A stretch of 64,000 bases of DNA from JAFECT01 sp963838235 (lineage in GTDB: Bacteria; Pseudomonadota; Alphaproteobacteria; Caulobacterales; Caulobacteraceae): NCBI GenBank assembly GCA_963838235.1, contig CAWIQJ010000006.1, positions 930,001 to 994,000 of the forward strand, written 5' to 3'. Positions 1 to 8,216 of the stretch are shown here, piece by piece. Position numbers and translations under genes: made by a program. Numbering within the stretch: position 1 is the first letter of the stretch; every line of letters starts with the position of its first letter. Below the pieces are notes generated by a model. The model did not search any database. It was not told where the DNA came from and worked only from the letters and a program-made list of their open reading frames with translations.

Positions 1-472
1 TGTAGTGGGCGGTGGTCTGGCCCTCGACGGTGGCCGGCAGGGCCAGGATCACCTCGCGCACCGCGCTGTCGCGCGCCCGGTCGGCCAGGGCGCTGAGGTG
101 GAGCGTCTCGGGCCCGATCCCGTCCAGCGCCGACAACAGGCCGCCCAGCACATGATAGCGGCCGCGGTACGCCCCCATCCGCTCCATGGCCCACAGGGCG
201 CCGGCCTCCTCGACCACGCACAGCAGCGCCGGGTCCCGGGACTGGTCCGAGCAGATCGAGCAGGGATCGCGGGTGTCCGGCGCGCCGCAGACCGAACAGG
301 CGCGGACCTTTGCCGCCGCCTCGGCCATGGTTTCGGCCAGGGGCACGAGCAGCTGGTCGCGCTTTTTCAAAAGCGCCAGGGCCGCGCGGCGGGCCGAACG
401 CGGGCCCAGGCCCGGCAGCTTGGCCAGGAGCCCGATCAGCCGCTCGATTTCCGGTCCGGCGGACGACGCCAC
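1..472 (-). CDS. recR: Recombination mediator RecR (N-terminal part, runs off the left edge)
   Basis: RecR works with RecO and RecF to load RecA at single-strand gaps. Reading the minus strand from a GTG at 472 gives a start with the helix-hairpin-helix pattern LPGLGPRSARRAAL, followed by the four-cysteine zinc finger CSVCGAP..DPCSICSD and the beginning of the Toprim domain (LCVVEEAGALWAMERM, then YHVLGG). About 157 residues are present and the C-terminus lies beyond base 1. The gene is usually downstream of dnaX and a YbaB-type nucleoid protein, which would lie outside the window on the far side of this start. The family call is firm from the zinc finger and Toprim motifs; the GTG start is inferred. 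Confidence 0.93.
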   Translation of the reverse strand, partial: MASSAGPEIERLIGLLAKLPGLGPRSARRAALALLKKRDQLLVPLAETMAEAAAKVRACSVCGAPDTRDPCSICSDQSRDPALLCVVEEAGALWAMERMGAYRGRYHVLGGLLSALDGIGPETLHLSALADRARDSAVREVILALPATVEGQTTAHY

Positions 473-483
473 GTGATTCTCCA

Positions 484-532
484 GAGCGCGTTGCGCAAAA
501 GTGGATACCGGTTTTGCGGCGACAACGCGCTC
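484..532. repeat. Dispersed palindromic repeat, copy 1
   Basis: The ends GAGCGCGTTG and CAACGCGCTC are inverted complements and enclose CGCAAAAGTGG and CCGGTTTT. A near-identical copy sits at 58824-58872. Elements of this appearance are scattered between genes in many alphaproteobacterial genomes. This copy lies just upstream of the recR start, between recR and the divergent P1 peptidase gene. Confidence 0.8.
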
Positions 533-600
533 AAACTTAAAAACTTGGGGTCCCTAAGGTGCGGTCGCCGGGCGTGAGTGCAAGGCGCCGCGAATAAGCT

Positions 601-1641
601 ATGACCCGCGCCATGTCCCAGACCGGCACCCGCAATCTGCTCACCGACGTCCAAGGCCTCACGGTCGGCTCCGCCCACGACGAGCGGGCCCGCACCGGCG
701 TGACCGTGATCTTGGCCGACGGCCTGGTCGCGGCCGGCTGTACCATCCTCGGCGGCGGGCCCGGCACGCGCGAGACCGATGCGCTCAAGCCCGAGAACCT
801 GGTCGGGCGGCTCGACGCCATCACCTTTGCGGGCGGTTCGGTCTACGGCCTGGCGGCGGCCGAGGCGGCGACCGCGGTCCTGGGCGCCGAGGGACGCGGT
901 TTCCGGGTGCGCGAGATCGCGGGCGTCCCGGCTTCGCCCCTGGTTGCGGGCGCGATCCTCTACGACCTCGCCAACGGCGGCGACAAAGGTTGGGGCGAGA
1001 ACCCGCCCTACACCGCCCTGACGCGCGAGGCCCTGAAGGCGGCCGGACCGGACTTCAAGCTCGGCACGGCGGGTGCGGGCTATGGCGCGGCGGCCGGGAC
1101 GCTGAAGGGCGGCCTGGGCTCAGCTTCGGCGGTGACTGCGGACGGAATGACCGTGGGCGCGCTCGCGGCCGTCAACAGTTTCGGCTCGGTGGTCGGCCCG
1201 CACGGCGCCTCGTTCTGGGCCGCGCCCTACGAGATCGACAACGAGTTCGGCGGCACCGACCCGGCCGAACTGTGGGCCGAGCCCGACGCCTGGCCCTTCG
1301 CAAAGCTGGACCCGACGGCGCGCGAGAACACCACCCTGGCCTGCGTCGCCACCGACGTGGACCTGACCGCGGCCGAACTAAAGCGGGTGGCGATCATGGC
1401 CCAGGCCGGCCTCGCCCGCGCCATCCGCCCGGTGTTCGCCCCCTTCGACGGGGACGTGATCTTCGCCCTGTCCACCGCCCGCAGGCCCGCGCCCGAGCCG
1501 CGCCCGCTGGCGGTCGCCCGTCTGGGCGCCCTGGCCGCCGACTGTCTGGCCCGCGCCGTGGCCCGCGGGGTTTTCGAGGCCCGCGCCTGGCCGGGATCGG
1601 AGCTGAAGGACTGGAAGACCCTGAACGGGGCCGGGGCCTGA
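601..1641 (+). CDS. P1-family peptidase (DmpA/BapA-like aminopeptidase)
   Basis: Members of this N-terminal-nucleophile family release amino-terminal L- or D-residues or beta-amino acids from peptides after self-cleavage into two subunits. The protein begins with the family-typical NLLTDVQGLTVGSAHDE, carries the GGGPGTRETD segment, and has the cleavage and nucleophile region ALAAVNSFGSVV, where the serine after Asn would become the new N-terminus. At 346 residues it has the usual full length. ATG codons at 601 and 613 are both possible, and the second lies closer to the conserved sequence. It stands alone between recR (divergent) and tRNA-Arg. No signal peptide is visible, so it is probably cytoplasmic. 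Confidence 0.88.
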   Translation: MTRAMSQTGTRNLLTDVQGLTVGSAHDERARTGVTVILADGLVAAGCTILGGGPGTRETDALKPENLVGRLDAITFAGGSVYGLAAAEAATAVLGAEGRGFRVREIAGVPASPLVAGAILYDLANGGDKGWGENPPYTALTREALKAAGPDFKLGTAGAGYGAAAGTLKGGLGSASAVTADGMTVGALAAVNSFGSVVGPHGASFWAAPYEIDNEFGGTDPAELWAEPDAWPFAKLDPTARENTTLACVATDVDLTAAELKRVAIMAQAGLARAIRPVFAPFDGDVIFALSTARRPAPEPRPLAVARLGALAADCLARAVARGVFEARAWPGSELKDWKTLNGAGA

Positions 1642-1722
1642 GTCCGGGGCTGAGCGGGGCCTTTCCCCGCTTGCGTCTGGGCGGTCCCGACGCTAGGTAT
1701 CGCGCCCTCGCGAAAGCGGCGC

Positions 1723-1799
1723 GCGCCCGTAGCTCAGCTGGATAGAGCACCAGACTACGAATCTGGGGGTCAGGAGTTCGAATCTCTTCGGGCGCGCCA
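1723..1799 (+). tRNA. tRNA-Arg (ACG)
   Basis: The 77-nt sequence folds as a tRNA with acceptor arms GCGCCCG and CGGGCGC, an encoded CCA end, a D-arm AGCTCAGCTGGATAGAGC, an anticodon stem CCAGA/TCTGG around the loop CTACGAA (anticodon ACG at 1757-1759), and a T-arm with GTTCGAATC. Its 3' half serves as the attachment site of the adjacent island. Confidence 0.97.
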
Positions 1800-1800
1800 G
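1754..1800 (+). repeat. Attachment-site direct repeat at the tRNA end (attL)
   Basis: This 47-bp stretch runs from the anticodon loop to one base past the CCA of tRNA-Arg. It is identical to 42229-42275. Because the tRNA is complete here, this copy restores the gene after integration. Confidence 0.9.
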
Positions 1801-1893
1801 CTTTTCAAGCACTTAACGGTATCACGCGGTCTTGAATTCCCCTTACACAATCGTTGCACATAATGGAACGAATTGGGAACGGGAGAAACCACT

Positions 1894-3087
1894 ATGGCCG
1901 ACGCGGTCGCCAAGCACAGCCTTATGGGCGGCAAACTCCATGTGTACCGGCGTCCGGGGAGCAGTCAGTGGCAGTGCTCGGCCTTCCTCGCCGGCAAAAA
2001 TCATCGAGTCTCCACCAAGACCGATAGCCTCGCCCACGCGAAGGACTTCGCGAACGATTGGTACCTCGAGCTGCACGGTAAGCTCCGCCGCGGCGAGGTG
2101 AAACGCGAGAAGACGTTCAAGGAGGCCGCGGCTGTCTTCGAACGTGAGTACGAGGTCATCACGGAGGGCCAGCGGAGCCCCGCCTACGTCCAAGGGCACA
2201 AGGACCGCATCCGCGTGCACCTGAACCCGTACTTCGCCGCCATGGGCCTCCCCGAGATCACGGCCGGTATCGTCCAGGAGTACCGGATGCACCGGCGGCT
2301 CGGTCCGCGGCCGCCGGCGCGCACAACGCTCCACCACGAGATCGTGACCCTGCGCCATGTCCTGAAGACCGGCATCCGCCACGGCTGGCTGACGCACCTC
2401 CCGGACCTCACGGCTCCCTACAAGTCGTCCGGGAAGGTCGCGCATCGAGCCTGGTTCTCGCCGGAGGAATACAAGGCGCTCTACACGGCCACGCGCGCTC
2501 GGGCCGCCGACAACAAGAACCATCGACGCAAGGCCTCAGAGCACCTGCACGACTACGTCCTCTTCATGGCCAACACGGGCCTGCGTCCCGACGAAGCGGC
2601 GCGGCTTGAATACCGAGACGTGGCGATCGTCGAGGACGAGGCGACCCAGGAACGAATCTTGGAGATCAAGGTGCGGGGAAAGCGCGGCACTGGCTACTGC
2701 AAGTCGACCCGGGGCGCGGTCCGCCCCTTCGAGCGGATGGTCGAGCGCATGACGCCGGAGACCACCGACCGACTGTTCCCCACGGGCCAACACAAGCGGT
2801 TCAACAAGCTGCTTGGGGAGCTAGGCTGGAAGGAGGATCGCGAGGGCGCGCGGCGCACAGCCTACAGCCTGCGCCACACCTACATTTGCATGCGGCTCCT
2901 AGAGGGCGCGGACATCTATCAGGTCGCCAAGAACTGCCGCACCTCGGTTGAAATGATCGAGAAATTCTATGCCCAGCACATCAAAACCAGTCTGGATGCC
3001 GCCGCGATAAACGTCCGGCGAGTAAAGCAAGTGACCGCGGCGTCTCACCAAACTAATGGGGCAGGCCAATTGGGTGGCGAGCGCTAG
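1894..3087 (+). CDS. Tyrosine integrase of the tRNA-Arg island
   Basis: This is the probable enzyme that integrates and excises the island at tRNA-Arg. The ATG at 1894 follows a GGGAG ribosome site; the 397-residue protein has an N-terminal DNA-binding half and a C-terminal catalytic half. Visible catalytic elements are the first arginine in NTGLRPDEAARL, an arginine in AYSLRHTYICMRLLEG, and the tyrosine in EMIEKFYAQH. The usual histidine before SLRHT is Tyr here, and the second histidine/tryptophan position reads Asn in AKNCRTS, so the box II residues differ from the textbook set although the fold pattern is clear. It lies about 95 bp beyond the tRNA 3' end and points into the island. Confidence 0.92.
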   Translation: MADAVAKHSLMGGKLHVYRRPGSSQWQCSAFLAGKNHRVSTKTDSLAHAKDFANDWYLELHGKLRRGEVKREKTFKEAAAVFEREYEVITEGQRSPAYVQGHKDRIRVHLNPYFAAMGLPEITAGIVQEYRMHRRLGPRPPARTTLHHEIVTLRHVLKTGIRHGWLTHLPDLTAPYKSSGKVAHRAWFSPEEYKALYTATRARAADNKNHRRKASEHLHDYVLFMANTGLRPDEAARLEYRDVAIVEDEATQERILEIKVRGKRGTGYCKSTRGAVRPFERMVERMTPETTDRLFPTGQHKRFNKLLGELGWKEDREGARRTAYSLRHTYICMRLLEGADIYQVAKNCRTSVEMIEKFYAQHIKTSLDAAAINVRRVKQVTAASHQTNGAGQLGGER

Positions 3088-3173
3088 TTAGCGGTGCATG
3101 CGGCGCACAGTGGGCCCGGGCGAAAGTAGACGGTGGGGGCCTTAAAAGCTCTTTCCGTATGGAGTGCTGGAGG

Positions 3174-3542
3174 CTACTTTAAGTAGCAGAATCCTTCAGG
3201 GAGCTCCCGCTCGAATGCATCCACCCGAGCATCGACCGCCACCTTCAGGCGATCGACAACGACCTTTCGAAGCAACGCAGAGGGTGCCGCTCCCTTCGCC
3301 CATCTCGAAACAGTCGTCGGCGCGGTTTCACAGATGTCAGCGACGTCGGCTACCGACAGTCCCTGCCGTTCAATCGCGTCGGCCAAGATGAGCGTGAAGG
3401 TGGCTTTTTCGCCGTCGTATCTGGCCAAATGACCGATAAATTTTCTGCGACTCTGCACGATATCGCAGATCAGTTCCGACACCAGCGGTGCCTCGGCATC
3501 AATCGAATTACGGATGGTTGGCAGAGCGAGCAGCTCTTTCAT
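3174..3542 (-). CDS. Small helix-turn-helix protein
   Basis: This is a 122-residue protein with a clear helix-turn-helix in its middle: LSVADVADICETAPTTVSRW, followed by an acidic and basic C-terminal helix. The start is placed at ATG 3542 because GGGAG lies eight bases upstream; a longer reading from 3575 is possible. It is convergent with the integrase gene and may be a regulator of the left end of the island, or an antitoxin-like protein, although no toxin partner is evident beside it. The specific family is not recognised. Confidence 0.6.
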   Translation of the reverse strand: MKELLALPTIRNSIDAEAPLVSELICDIVQSRRKFIGHLARYDGEKATFTLILADAIERQGLSVADVADICETAPTTVSRWAKGAAPSALLRKVVVDRLKVAVDARVDAFERELPEGFCYLK

Positions 3543-3910
3543 CCCAAAACTCCCGAACTCAGTGTGAGGATCCAAGCGTTCAGCCGGAAAGCACCAGGCT
3601 AGCGGCGTTCGGTTCCGTTTAAACCCAGGCGGGAGGGGAATTGTTCGCGGGCGATATCAAACATCGGAATGCATAGTAGGCCATCGAGCCCTCCCCCAGA
3701 TCGGCATCTCCGACGACGCTGCGAGGTATGCTCTCGGACAGCTCCGGTCGGCACCACGACGGTCAGCCGTCACGGCGGCCATCGTGGTCGAACGAGAAAC
3801 GGTACACCCCGACTCCCAGGCACGCAACGGATTCCAGCTGTAAATTCACCATTCGGTCTTAGATTTCGGAACGGTGTTTTTACCCACTTTGCAAGAAACG
3901 CACATTCCAG
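3543..3910. other. Intergenic stretch with no recognised gene
   Basis: Open frames here are short and resemble nothing known in either direction. The right end leads into a promoter-like pair of hexamers at 3911-3939. Confidence 0.4.
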
Positions 3911-3939
3911 TTGAAATGTTCGTCCCCGGGCCTTATCCT
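3911..3939 (+). promoter_or_regulatory. Candidate promoter for the kinase / endonuclease IV / dioxygenase operon
   Basis: TTGAAA at 3911-3916 and TATCCT at 3934-3939 are separated by 17 bases. The pair lies about 85 bp before the proposed TTG start at 4023. An apparent ATG at 3942 falls right after the -10 box and is therefore an unlikely start. Confidence 0.45.
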
Positions 3940-4022
3940 TAATGCTGCAGCGCGCTGTACCTGTGACGGCCAAGGCCGCCCCGGAACCTCAGAGAGCGCT
4001 GGCAGCAGAGGGAGGGGACATC

Positions 4023-4694
4023 TTGTTCATCACCCTGGAAGGCATTCACGGTGCTGGAAAGTCGGTGCTCGCTGACGAGCTTCGACAAGTCTTCAGGCGA
4101 CGCGGCGTTCGCGCCGAGGCCGCCCGAGACCAAGTCGGCACCGAGCTAAGCGCCCGCATCCGTGAGATTAACGTCTGCCTGAGCGAGGAGGTCGATCCGA
4201 TTGTGGAGTCGCTCCTCGTCGCGGCAGCGCGGCGGCAAACATTCCTCGAAGTGATCGAACCCGCCTTAGCTAAGGGCGATCACGTCATTGCGGAGCGGTT
4301 TACCGACTCCTTCTACGCCTTTGGCCACGCCCGACGTCTACCCGACACGTTCTTGAAGGCGCTGGAACGATGGACGTGTAACGGTGTCGAACCTGATCTT
4401 ACTATCCTGCTGGACATTTCACCGGAGACCGCCCTTGAGCGCATTCCTGCGGCCGAGCGTCACCGGGTCGAAAGGAGCGAACTAGAATTCCATCGTAATC
4501 TTTCAAGTGCGTACCGCGCGCGCGCGAAAAAGCACTCGAAACGATTTGCTATAATTGATGCATGCCAGACGCCTGCAGAAATCCTCAGCGACGCGATAGA
4601 CGCCATCAACGAAAAGCGACCGGGGCTATTGAGCTATGATTGGCACCAGCATGATCACTCGCGGAGGGCTGCCTCAGGGCTTGCTCTTCGCTGA
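4023..4694 (+). CDS. dTMP kinase-like P-loop nucleotide kinase
   Basis: The protein resembles thymidylate kinase, which phosphorylates dTMP to dTDP. It has the P-loop EGIHGAGKS near its start, the DR/ERFTDSFYAF motif typical of the dTMP-binding DRY region (here AERFTDSFYA), and TILLDISPETALERI before the lid region. I chose TTG 4023 because GGAGGGG lies five bases upstream and the homologous region begins there, giving 223 residues. The 3' end overlaps the next gene by 59 bases, which suggests coupled expression. The real substrate could be a non-standard nucleotide or another small molecule, since the host must already have a housekeeping tmk. Confidence 0.72.
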   Translation: MFITLEGIHGAGKSVLADELRQVFRRRGVRAEAARDQVGTELSARIREINVCLSEEVDPIVESLLVAAARRQTFLEVIEPALAKGDHVIAERFTDSFYAFGHARRLPDTFLKALERWTCNGVEPDLTILLDISPETALERIPAAERHRVERSELEFHRNLSSAYRARAKKHSKRFAIIDACQTPAEILSDAIDAINEKRPGLLSYDWHQHDHSRRAASGLALR

Positions 4695-5508
4695 CGCCTG
4701 CGGGTGCACCGCGGCGCAGTTGTACGTGGCACCCTCTCGCGCGTGGGCCGTTCCTGTACTCCCGCAGAGCGACATCGATCTCTTTGCAAGGCGTTGGGCG
4801 GCCAGCGGCGTGAAGGAAGTAATTGCTCATGCCTCGCTACTGCTGAATCTTGCATCGCCAAATCCAGAATTGTGGAGAAAATCCGTCGATCGGTTGGTCG
4901 CCGAAGTATGCCGCTGCCGCGAGCTAGGGATTCGCAAAATAGTTTTTCACCCGGGTAGCAATCCAGACAAGGTGTTGGGCGCGAAGTTGGTTTGCGAAGG
5001 TCTAGATGAGATCGCAGACCGGACAAGCGATGTGACGATACTGATTGAGAACATGGCCGGTCAGGGAAACACGTTGGGTTCGCGATTTGAAGAGATCGCC
5101 TGGATCTTGGGCCATATCCGAGACTCGAAGAGGTTTGGGGTTTGCGTCGATACCTGCCACGCTTTCGCCGCAGGTTACGATATTCGCGGACATAAAGGCT
5201 ACGAGCATTTCGTTGAACACCTAGAAGAAGTGGTTGCGCTGCGTTCCATAGGTGCGTTTCATGTCAACGACTCGAAAGTTGAATTAGGCCGTCGCGTCGA
5301 TCGCCACTCCGAAGTCATAGGCGAAGGACATGTTGGCATCGAGACGTTTGTCGCACTCCTGAGCGATAGCCGCTTTTTCAATATTCCGATGATCGCCGAA
5401 GTACCGAACGGTGAAGTCTTTAGTGAGCCCGCCGTCACCCTTCTTCATGGCTTGCGGCGAGGTGTCGTTCCTACGCAAAAGCGCGTACTTCAGGAGACCT
5501 TGTTCTAA
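4636..5508 (+). CDS. Endonuclease IV-like TIM-barrel protein
   Basis: The family (Nfo, xylose isomerase-like TIM barrels) cleaves DNA 5' to abasic sites using three metal ions. All expected ligands are visible: His in AHASLLLN, His in FHPGS, Glu in IENMAGQGN, Asp and His in CVDTCHAFAAGYD, His in FHVNDSK, Asp and His in RVDRHSEVIGEGHVG, and Glu in MIAEVP. The start MIGTSM aligns with the strand that opens the Nfo barrel, which supports ATG 4636. At 290 residues it has normal Nfo length. Its overlap with the kinase and 15-bp spacing to the dioxygenase gene indicate one operon, so a role in nucleotide or damaged-base processing is likely, but a sugar-isomerase-like role is not excluded. Confidence 0.78.
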   Translation: MIGTSMITRGGLPQGLLFADACGCTAAQLYVAPSRAWAVPVLPQSDIDLFARRWAASGVKEVIAHASLLLNLASPNPELWRKSVDRLVAEVCRCRELGIRKIVFHPGSNPDKVLGAKLVCEGLDEIADRTSDVTILIENMAGQGNTLGSRFEEIAWILGHIRDSKRFGVCVDTCHAFAAGYDIRGHKGYEHFVEHLEEVVALRSIGAFHVNDSKVELGRRVDRHSEVIGEGHVGIETFVALLSDSRFFNIPMIAEVPNGEVFSEPAVTLLHGLRRGVVPTQKRVLQETLF

Positions 5509-5523
5509 CTCAGGAGACTCATC

Positions 5524-6423
5524 GTGCACGGTCCCGACCGCGCCAGTAAAGGTCCAGCGACAAGCGCATCTCGCGTTGCCGAAGATGTGCGGGAGGCCGA
5601 GTCCAAGAGATTTTTCGATGCGTTCGGCTTTATCGTTTGCCGCAACCTCCTTCATCGAAACGAGGTTGCTGCCATTCGACGAGAGGCCGAGAGCATCTTC
5701 GATGACGACTGGGGCGGAATCTTCGATGGTGGAGAACGCCAGCAAATCCAGGGATTCGTCGAGCGCAGCGCGTTGCTCGTGGACCTTATCCGCGATGAGC
5801 GCATCTTGTCGCGAGTAGAACACTTAGTCGGCACCGACGTAATCTGGGTTGGCTCCGATGGAAACCGATATGTCGGCTCTACTGGTTGGCATCCCGATGG
5901 GTCGAACTTCAACGTTCGACGCGTGAAGGCACTCTTTTACCTGGACCAGCAAAACGCGCACACGGGTGCTCTTCGAGTTTTTCCAGGCTCCCACAAATCG
6001 GGGCTCCACGACAAGCTGCGCGTATTGCTTCAGCGAGCAGACGAGACAATCACTCCGTATGGCGTTCTTGCTTCGCGCAGATCGACCACGAAAGCCTCTG
6101 GGCTGGGCATCCCTGCAGATGAGCTGCCGTCGTACGCTGTGGAGACGAAGCCGGGCGACGTTGTGTTCTTCGACCAGAATATCTGGCACAGCTCGTTCGG
6201 CGGCAACCCTGGCAGAATGATGTTCACCATGAACTTCGCTTCACGCCCGGACGATGACGCGGGGTGGGAGTTCGTCATGCAAATGTATCATGGCCAACTG
6301 AACCACGTTCGCAATCGCCAGAAGGGGGCGCGTGACTTCTTGTACGGCAACATTATAACGACACACCCTGATCCAGCGCTTTCGGCGCTTATCACACCCA
6401 TGCTCGATCGCGGTTGTCGGTAG
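5524..6423 (+). CDS. Phytanoyl-CoA dioxygenase (PhyH)-family oxygenase
   Basis: This is an Fe(II)/2-oxoglutarate-dependent oxygenase of the PhyH superfamily. The iron ligands are the HxD pair in TGWHPDGSNFN and the distal His in FDQNIWHSSFGG; the 2-oxoglutarate-binding arginine is probably in GRMMFTMNF. The GTG start at 5524 has CAGGAGA nine bases upstream, giving 299 residues. It is the third gene of the kinase / endonuclease IV operon. PhyH-like enzymes hydroxylate lipids, small natural products and modified nucleosides; the neighbours make a nucleotide-related substrate attractive, but that is inference. Confidence 0.8.
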   Translation: MHGPDRASKGPATSASRVAEDVREAESKRFFDAFGFIVCRNLLHRNEVAAIRREAESIFDDDWGGIFDGGERQQIQGFVERSALLVDLIRDERILSRVEHLVGTDVIWVGSDGNRYVGSTGWHPDGSNFNVRRVKALFYLDQQNAHTGALRVFPGSHKSGLHDKLRVLLQRADETITPYGVLASRRSTTKASGLGIPADELPSYAVETKPGDVVFFDQNIWHSSFGGNPGRMMFTMNFASRPDDDAGWEFVMQMYHGQLNHVRNRQKGARDFLYGNIITTHPDPALSALITPMLDRGCR

Positions 6424-6431
6424 AGGACAGT

Positions 6432-6890
6432 TCAACTTCCTTCGGGCCAACGGCGGACGGTGTTTTGCAGGATACTTGCGAGTTGCGATTCGATCCCGAA
6501 GCGATTGATGTTAATGCCGAGCGCGGTATCGAGTGAGACCTGCTTATCGGCCGCGTTAGCCGACATCCAGTCACAGACCATTTCGAGAATATCGAATAAA
6601 TCCATACCGGAGATTCCGGTGGGATAGTGCTCGGGGTGGTGGCTGTTTCGCGCATGGTGGATCGACAAAAACGCTTTCAATCCTTCTTTGGCGCGTAGAT
6701 ATTCCGGCGAACCGTATGACGTTCCTTTAAGCGCCGGAATGTTCACATCCAATTGTTCTTTCTCGTCCGACTCGAACTTAGATTTGTCGTGGACCTCGCC
6801 GCGTCGTTCCAATTCGCCGACCGCCAAGGCGATGTTTCTCCGGACCTCAGCTATGTGAAGAGTGACGTCCAGGCCGCTGTCGTATTGCAC
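6432..6890 (-). CDS. DUF5662-like protein
   Basis: The 152-residue protein has the pattern HIAEVRRNIALAVGELERRG followed by VHDKSKF, and later LSIHHARNSHHPEHY. These histidine and aspartate-rich motifs match phage and island proteins of the DUF5662 type, whose function is unknown. The distribution of HD and HH pairs suggests a metal site. The gene converges on the dioxygenase gene with only eight bases between stop codons, and lies downstream of the aldo/keto reductase on the same strand. Confidence 0.6.
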   Translation of the reverse strand: MQYDSGLDVTLHIAEVRRNIALAVGELERRGEVHDKSKFESDEKEQLDVNIPALKGTSYGSPEYLRAKEGLKAFLSIHHARNSHHPEHYPTGISGMDLFDILEMVCDWMSANAADKQVSLDTALGININRFGIESQLASILQNTVRRWPEGS

Positions 6891-6911
6891 TTGGTTCCTC
6901 CCTTGGCGAAT

Positions 6912-7880
6912 CTAACGATGATCCAAGATGGGTCGGGCGATATATGGCGCTTCAAGACGTCGCATTTCCTCGGTGGACAGAGGCGTCGTGGTTGCTTTCA
7001 GTGCAGCTGTCAGCTGCTCCGAGTGGGTGACGCCAATGGACGCGGACGCTATCCAGGGCTTTTGCAAAACCCAAGCTAACGCGACCTCTGCGGGCGAGAT
7101 CGCTCGCTCATCCGCAATGTCTTTCACTGCATCGCGGATGAGCGCGTCCGCGCTTCCGTTGTGAATTTCGGGCGTGAGCGTATCATTCTCAAATCGACGG
7201 GAGCTGCTCGAACGTGCTCGACCCAAGAAGCCTCTGGCCAATGGAGCCCAGGCAACTATACCGACGTCCTCAGATTGGCAAAGCGGTACCATCTCGCGTT
7301 CTTCCTCTCGGTACACGAGATTGTACTGCAATTGCATAATCGAATGGCGGCAAAATCCAAGCCTGTCGCTGCTGGAGAGCATCTGCGAAAATTGTGATGC
7401 GTACATTGATGAGGCGCCGACTGCTCTCACCTTTCCCTCCGAACGTGCCGAGTCCAGTGCTTCAAGAGTTTCTTCAAGTGGAGTCGAATAGTCGAACCTA
7501 TGCAGCAGGTACGCATCGACGTAGTCAGTGCCCAATCGGTTTAAACTCTCATCAAGGGATGCTGCGATTGCAAGCTTTGACAAGGGGGCGATATTGTCCC
7601 TGCCGGGGAGAGGAAGTCCAACTTTTGTCATCACGAACACATCGGCTCGGCGAGAATATCGCCTAATTGCGTTGCCGAGGACGATTTCGCTCGCCCCGTT
7701 GGAATAGATATTCGCGGTGTCAAAGAAGTTGACGCCAGCTTCTATGGCCGCTCGAATAATGGGCATACTTTCATCTTCGGAAAGAATCCAAGGCCGCCAC
7801 ATCGGTGAACCGAAAGACATGCACCCGAGACAAAGCCTGGATACACTCAGTCCCGAATTTCCGAGCGCGCGGTAGTCCAT
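6912..7880 (-). CDS. Aldo/keto reductase
   Basis: A 322-residue NADPH-dependent oxidoreductase of the AKR superfamily. The catalytic tetrad is visible: Asp and Tyr in FDTANIYSNGASE, Lys in FVMTKVG, and His in AYLLHRFD. The C-terminal cofactor loop appears in IGVTHSEQL. It begins at ATG 7880 behind an AGAGG ribosome site. Nothing in the sequence indicates the substrate. It could act with the neighbouring dioxygenase, but it is transcribed from the opposite strand, so this is weak. Confidence 0.9.
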   Translation of the reverse strand: MDYRALGNSGLSVSRLCLGCMSFGSPMWRPWILSEDESMPIIRAAIEAGVNFFDTANIYSNGASEIVLGNAIRRYSRRADVFVMTKVGLPLPGRDNIAPLSKLAIAASLDESLNRLGTDYVDAYLLHRFDYSTPLEETLEALDSARSEGKVRAVGASSMYASQFSQMLSSSDRLGFCRHSIMQLQYNLVYREEEREMVPLCQSEDVGIVAWAPLARGFLGRARSSSSRRFENDTLTPEIHNGSADALIRDAVKDIADERAISPAEVALAWVLQKPWIASASIGVTHSEQLTAALKATTTPLSTEEMRRLEAPYIARPILDHR

Positions 7881-8186
7881 GAAACCTCTGACGGGTAGCT
7901 GTTCATCGCAGGACGGCGCTTAGTGCGGCACTTGATTGTACCGGTTCTGATGCGTCGATCTTACTGAAATCGTGAATGGACGTCGAGGACACTTGTCGGT
8001 TCGCGCGCCAGCATGCGGGAAACGCATCACAGCAGAGGCCGCGCAGGTAACTCCTGGACGCTGGCGAAGAGCGCTGCGGGCAACGAGGATTCTGGCGTAA
8101 TCGGACGCCCTCCATCCGCTTGTGCGACGCCCTCCATCCGCTTGTGCAATGTTGAAAACCAGGACCATAGCACTAATGCACCGAAG
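7881..8186. other. Intergenic stretch between aldo/keto reductase and ardC operon
   Basis: No gene is supported here. The stretch holds a perfect 22-bp tandem duplication at 8103-8146 and ends in the terminator of the ardC operon. Confidence 0.4.
8103..8146. repeat. Two perfect 22-bp tandem copies
   Basis: The unit beginning GACGCCCTCCATCCGC and ending TTGTGC occurs at 8103-8124 and again at 8125-8146 without mismatch. It lies in non-coding DNA. Confidence 0.9.
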
Positions 8187-8210
8187 AAAAGCACCCCTCT
8201 AGAGGGGTGC
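8187..8210 (-). terminator. Rho-independent terminator of the ardC operon
   Basis: 8191-8210 is a perfect 20-bp palindrome (GCACCCCTCT and its complement). On the minus strand it is followed by TTTTCTTC, and it begins seven bases after the ardC stop codon. Confidence 0.8.
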
Positions 8211-8216
8211 AGATCT

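Noticed and set aside
5..577. 190-residue plus-strand frame at the left edge
   Set aside because: The minus strand encodes RecR with its zinc finger over the same bases; the plus frame is a shadow.
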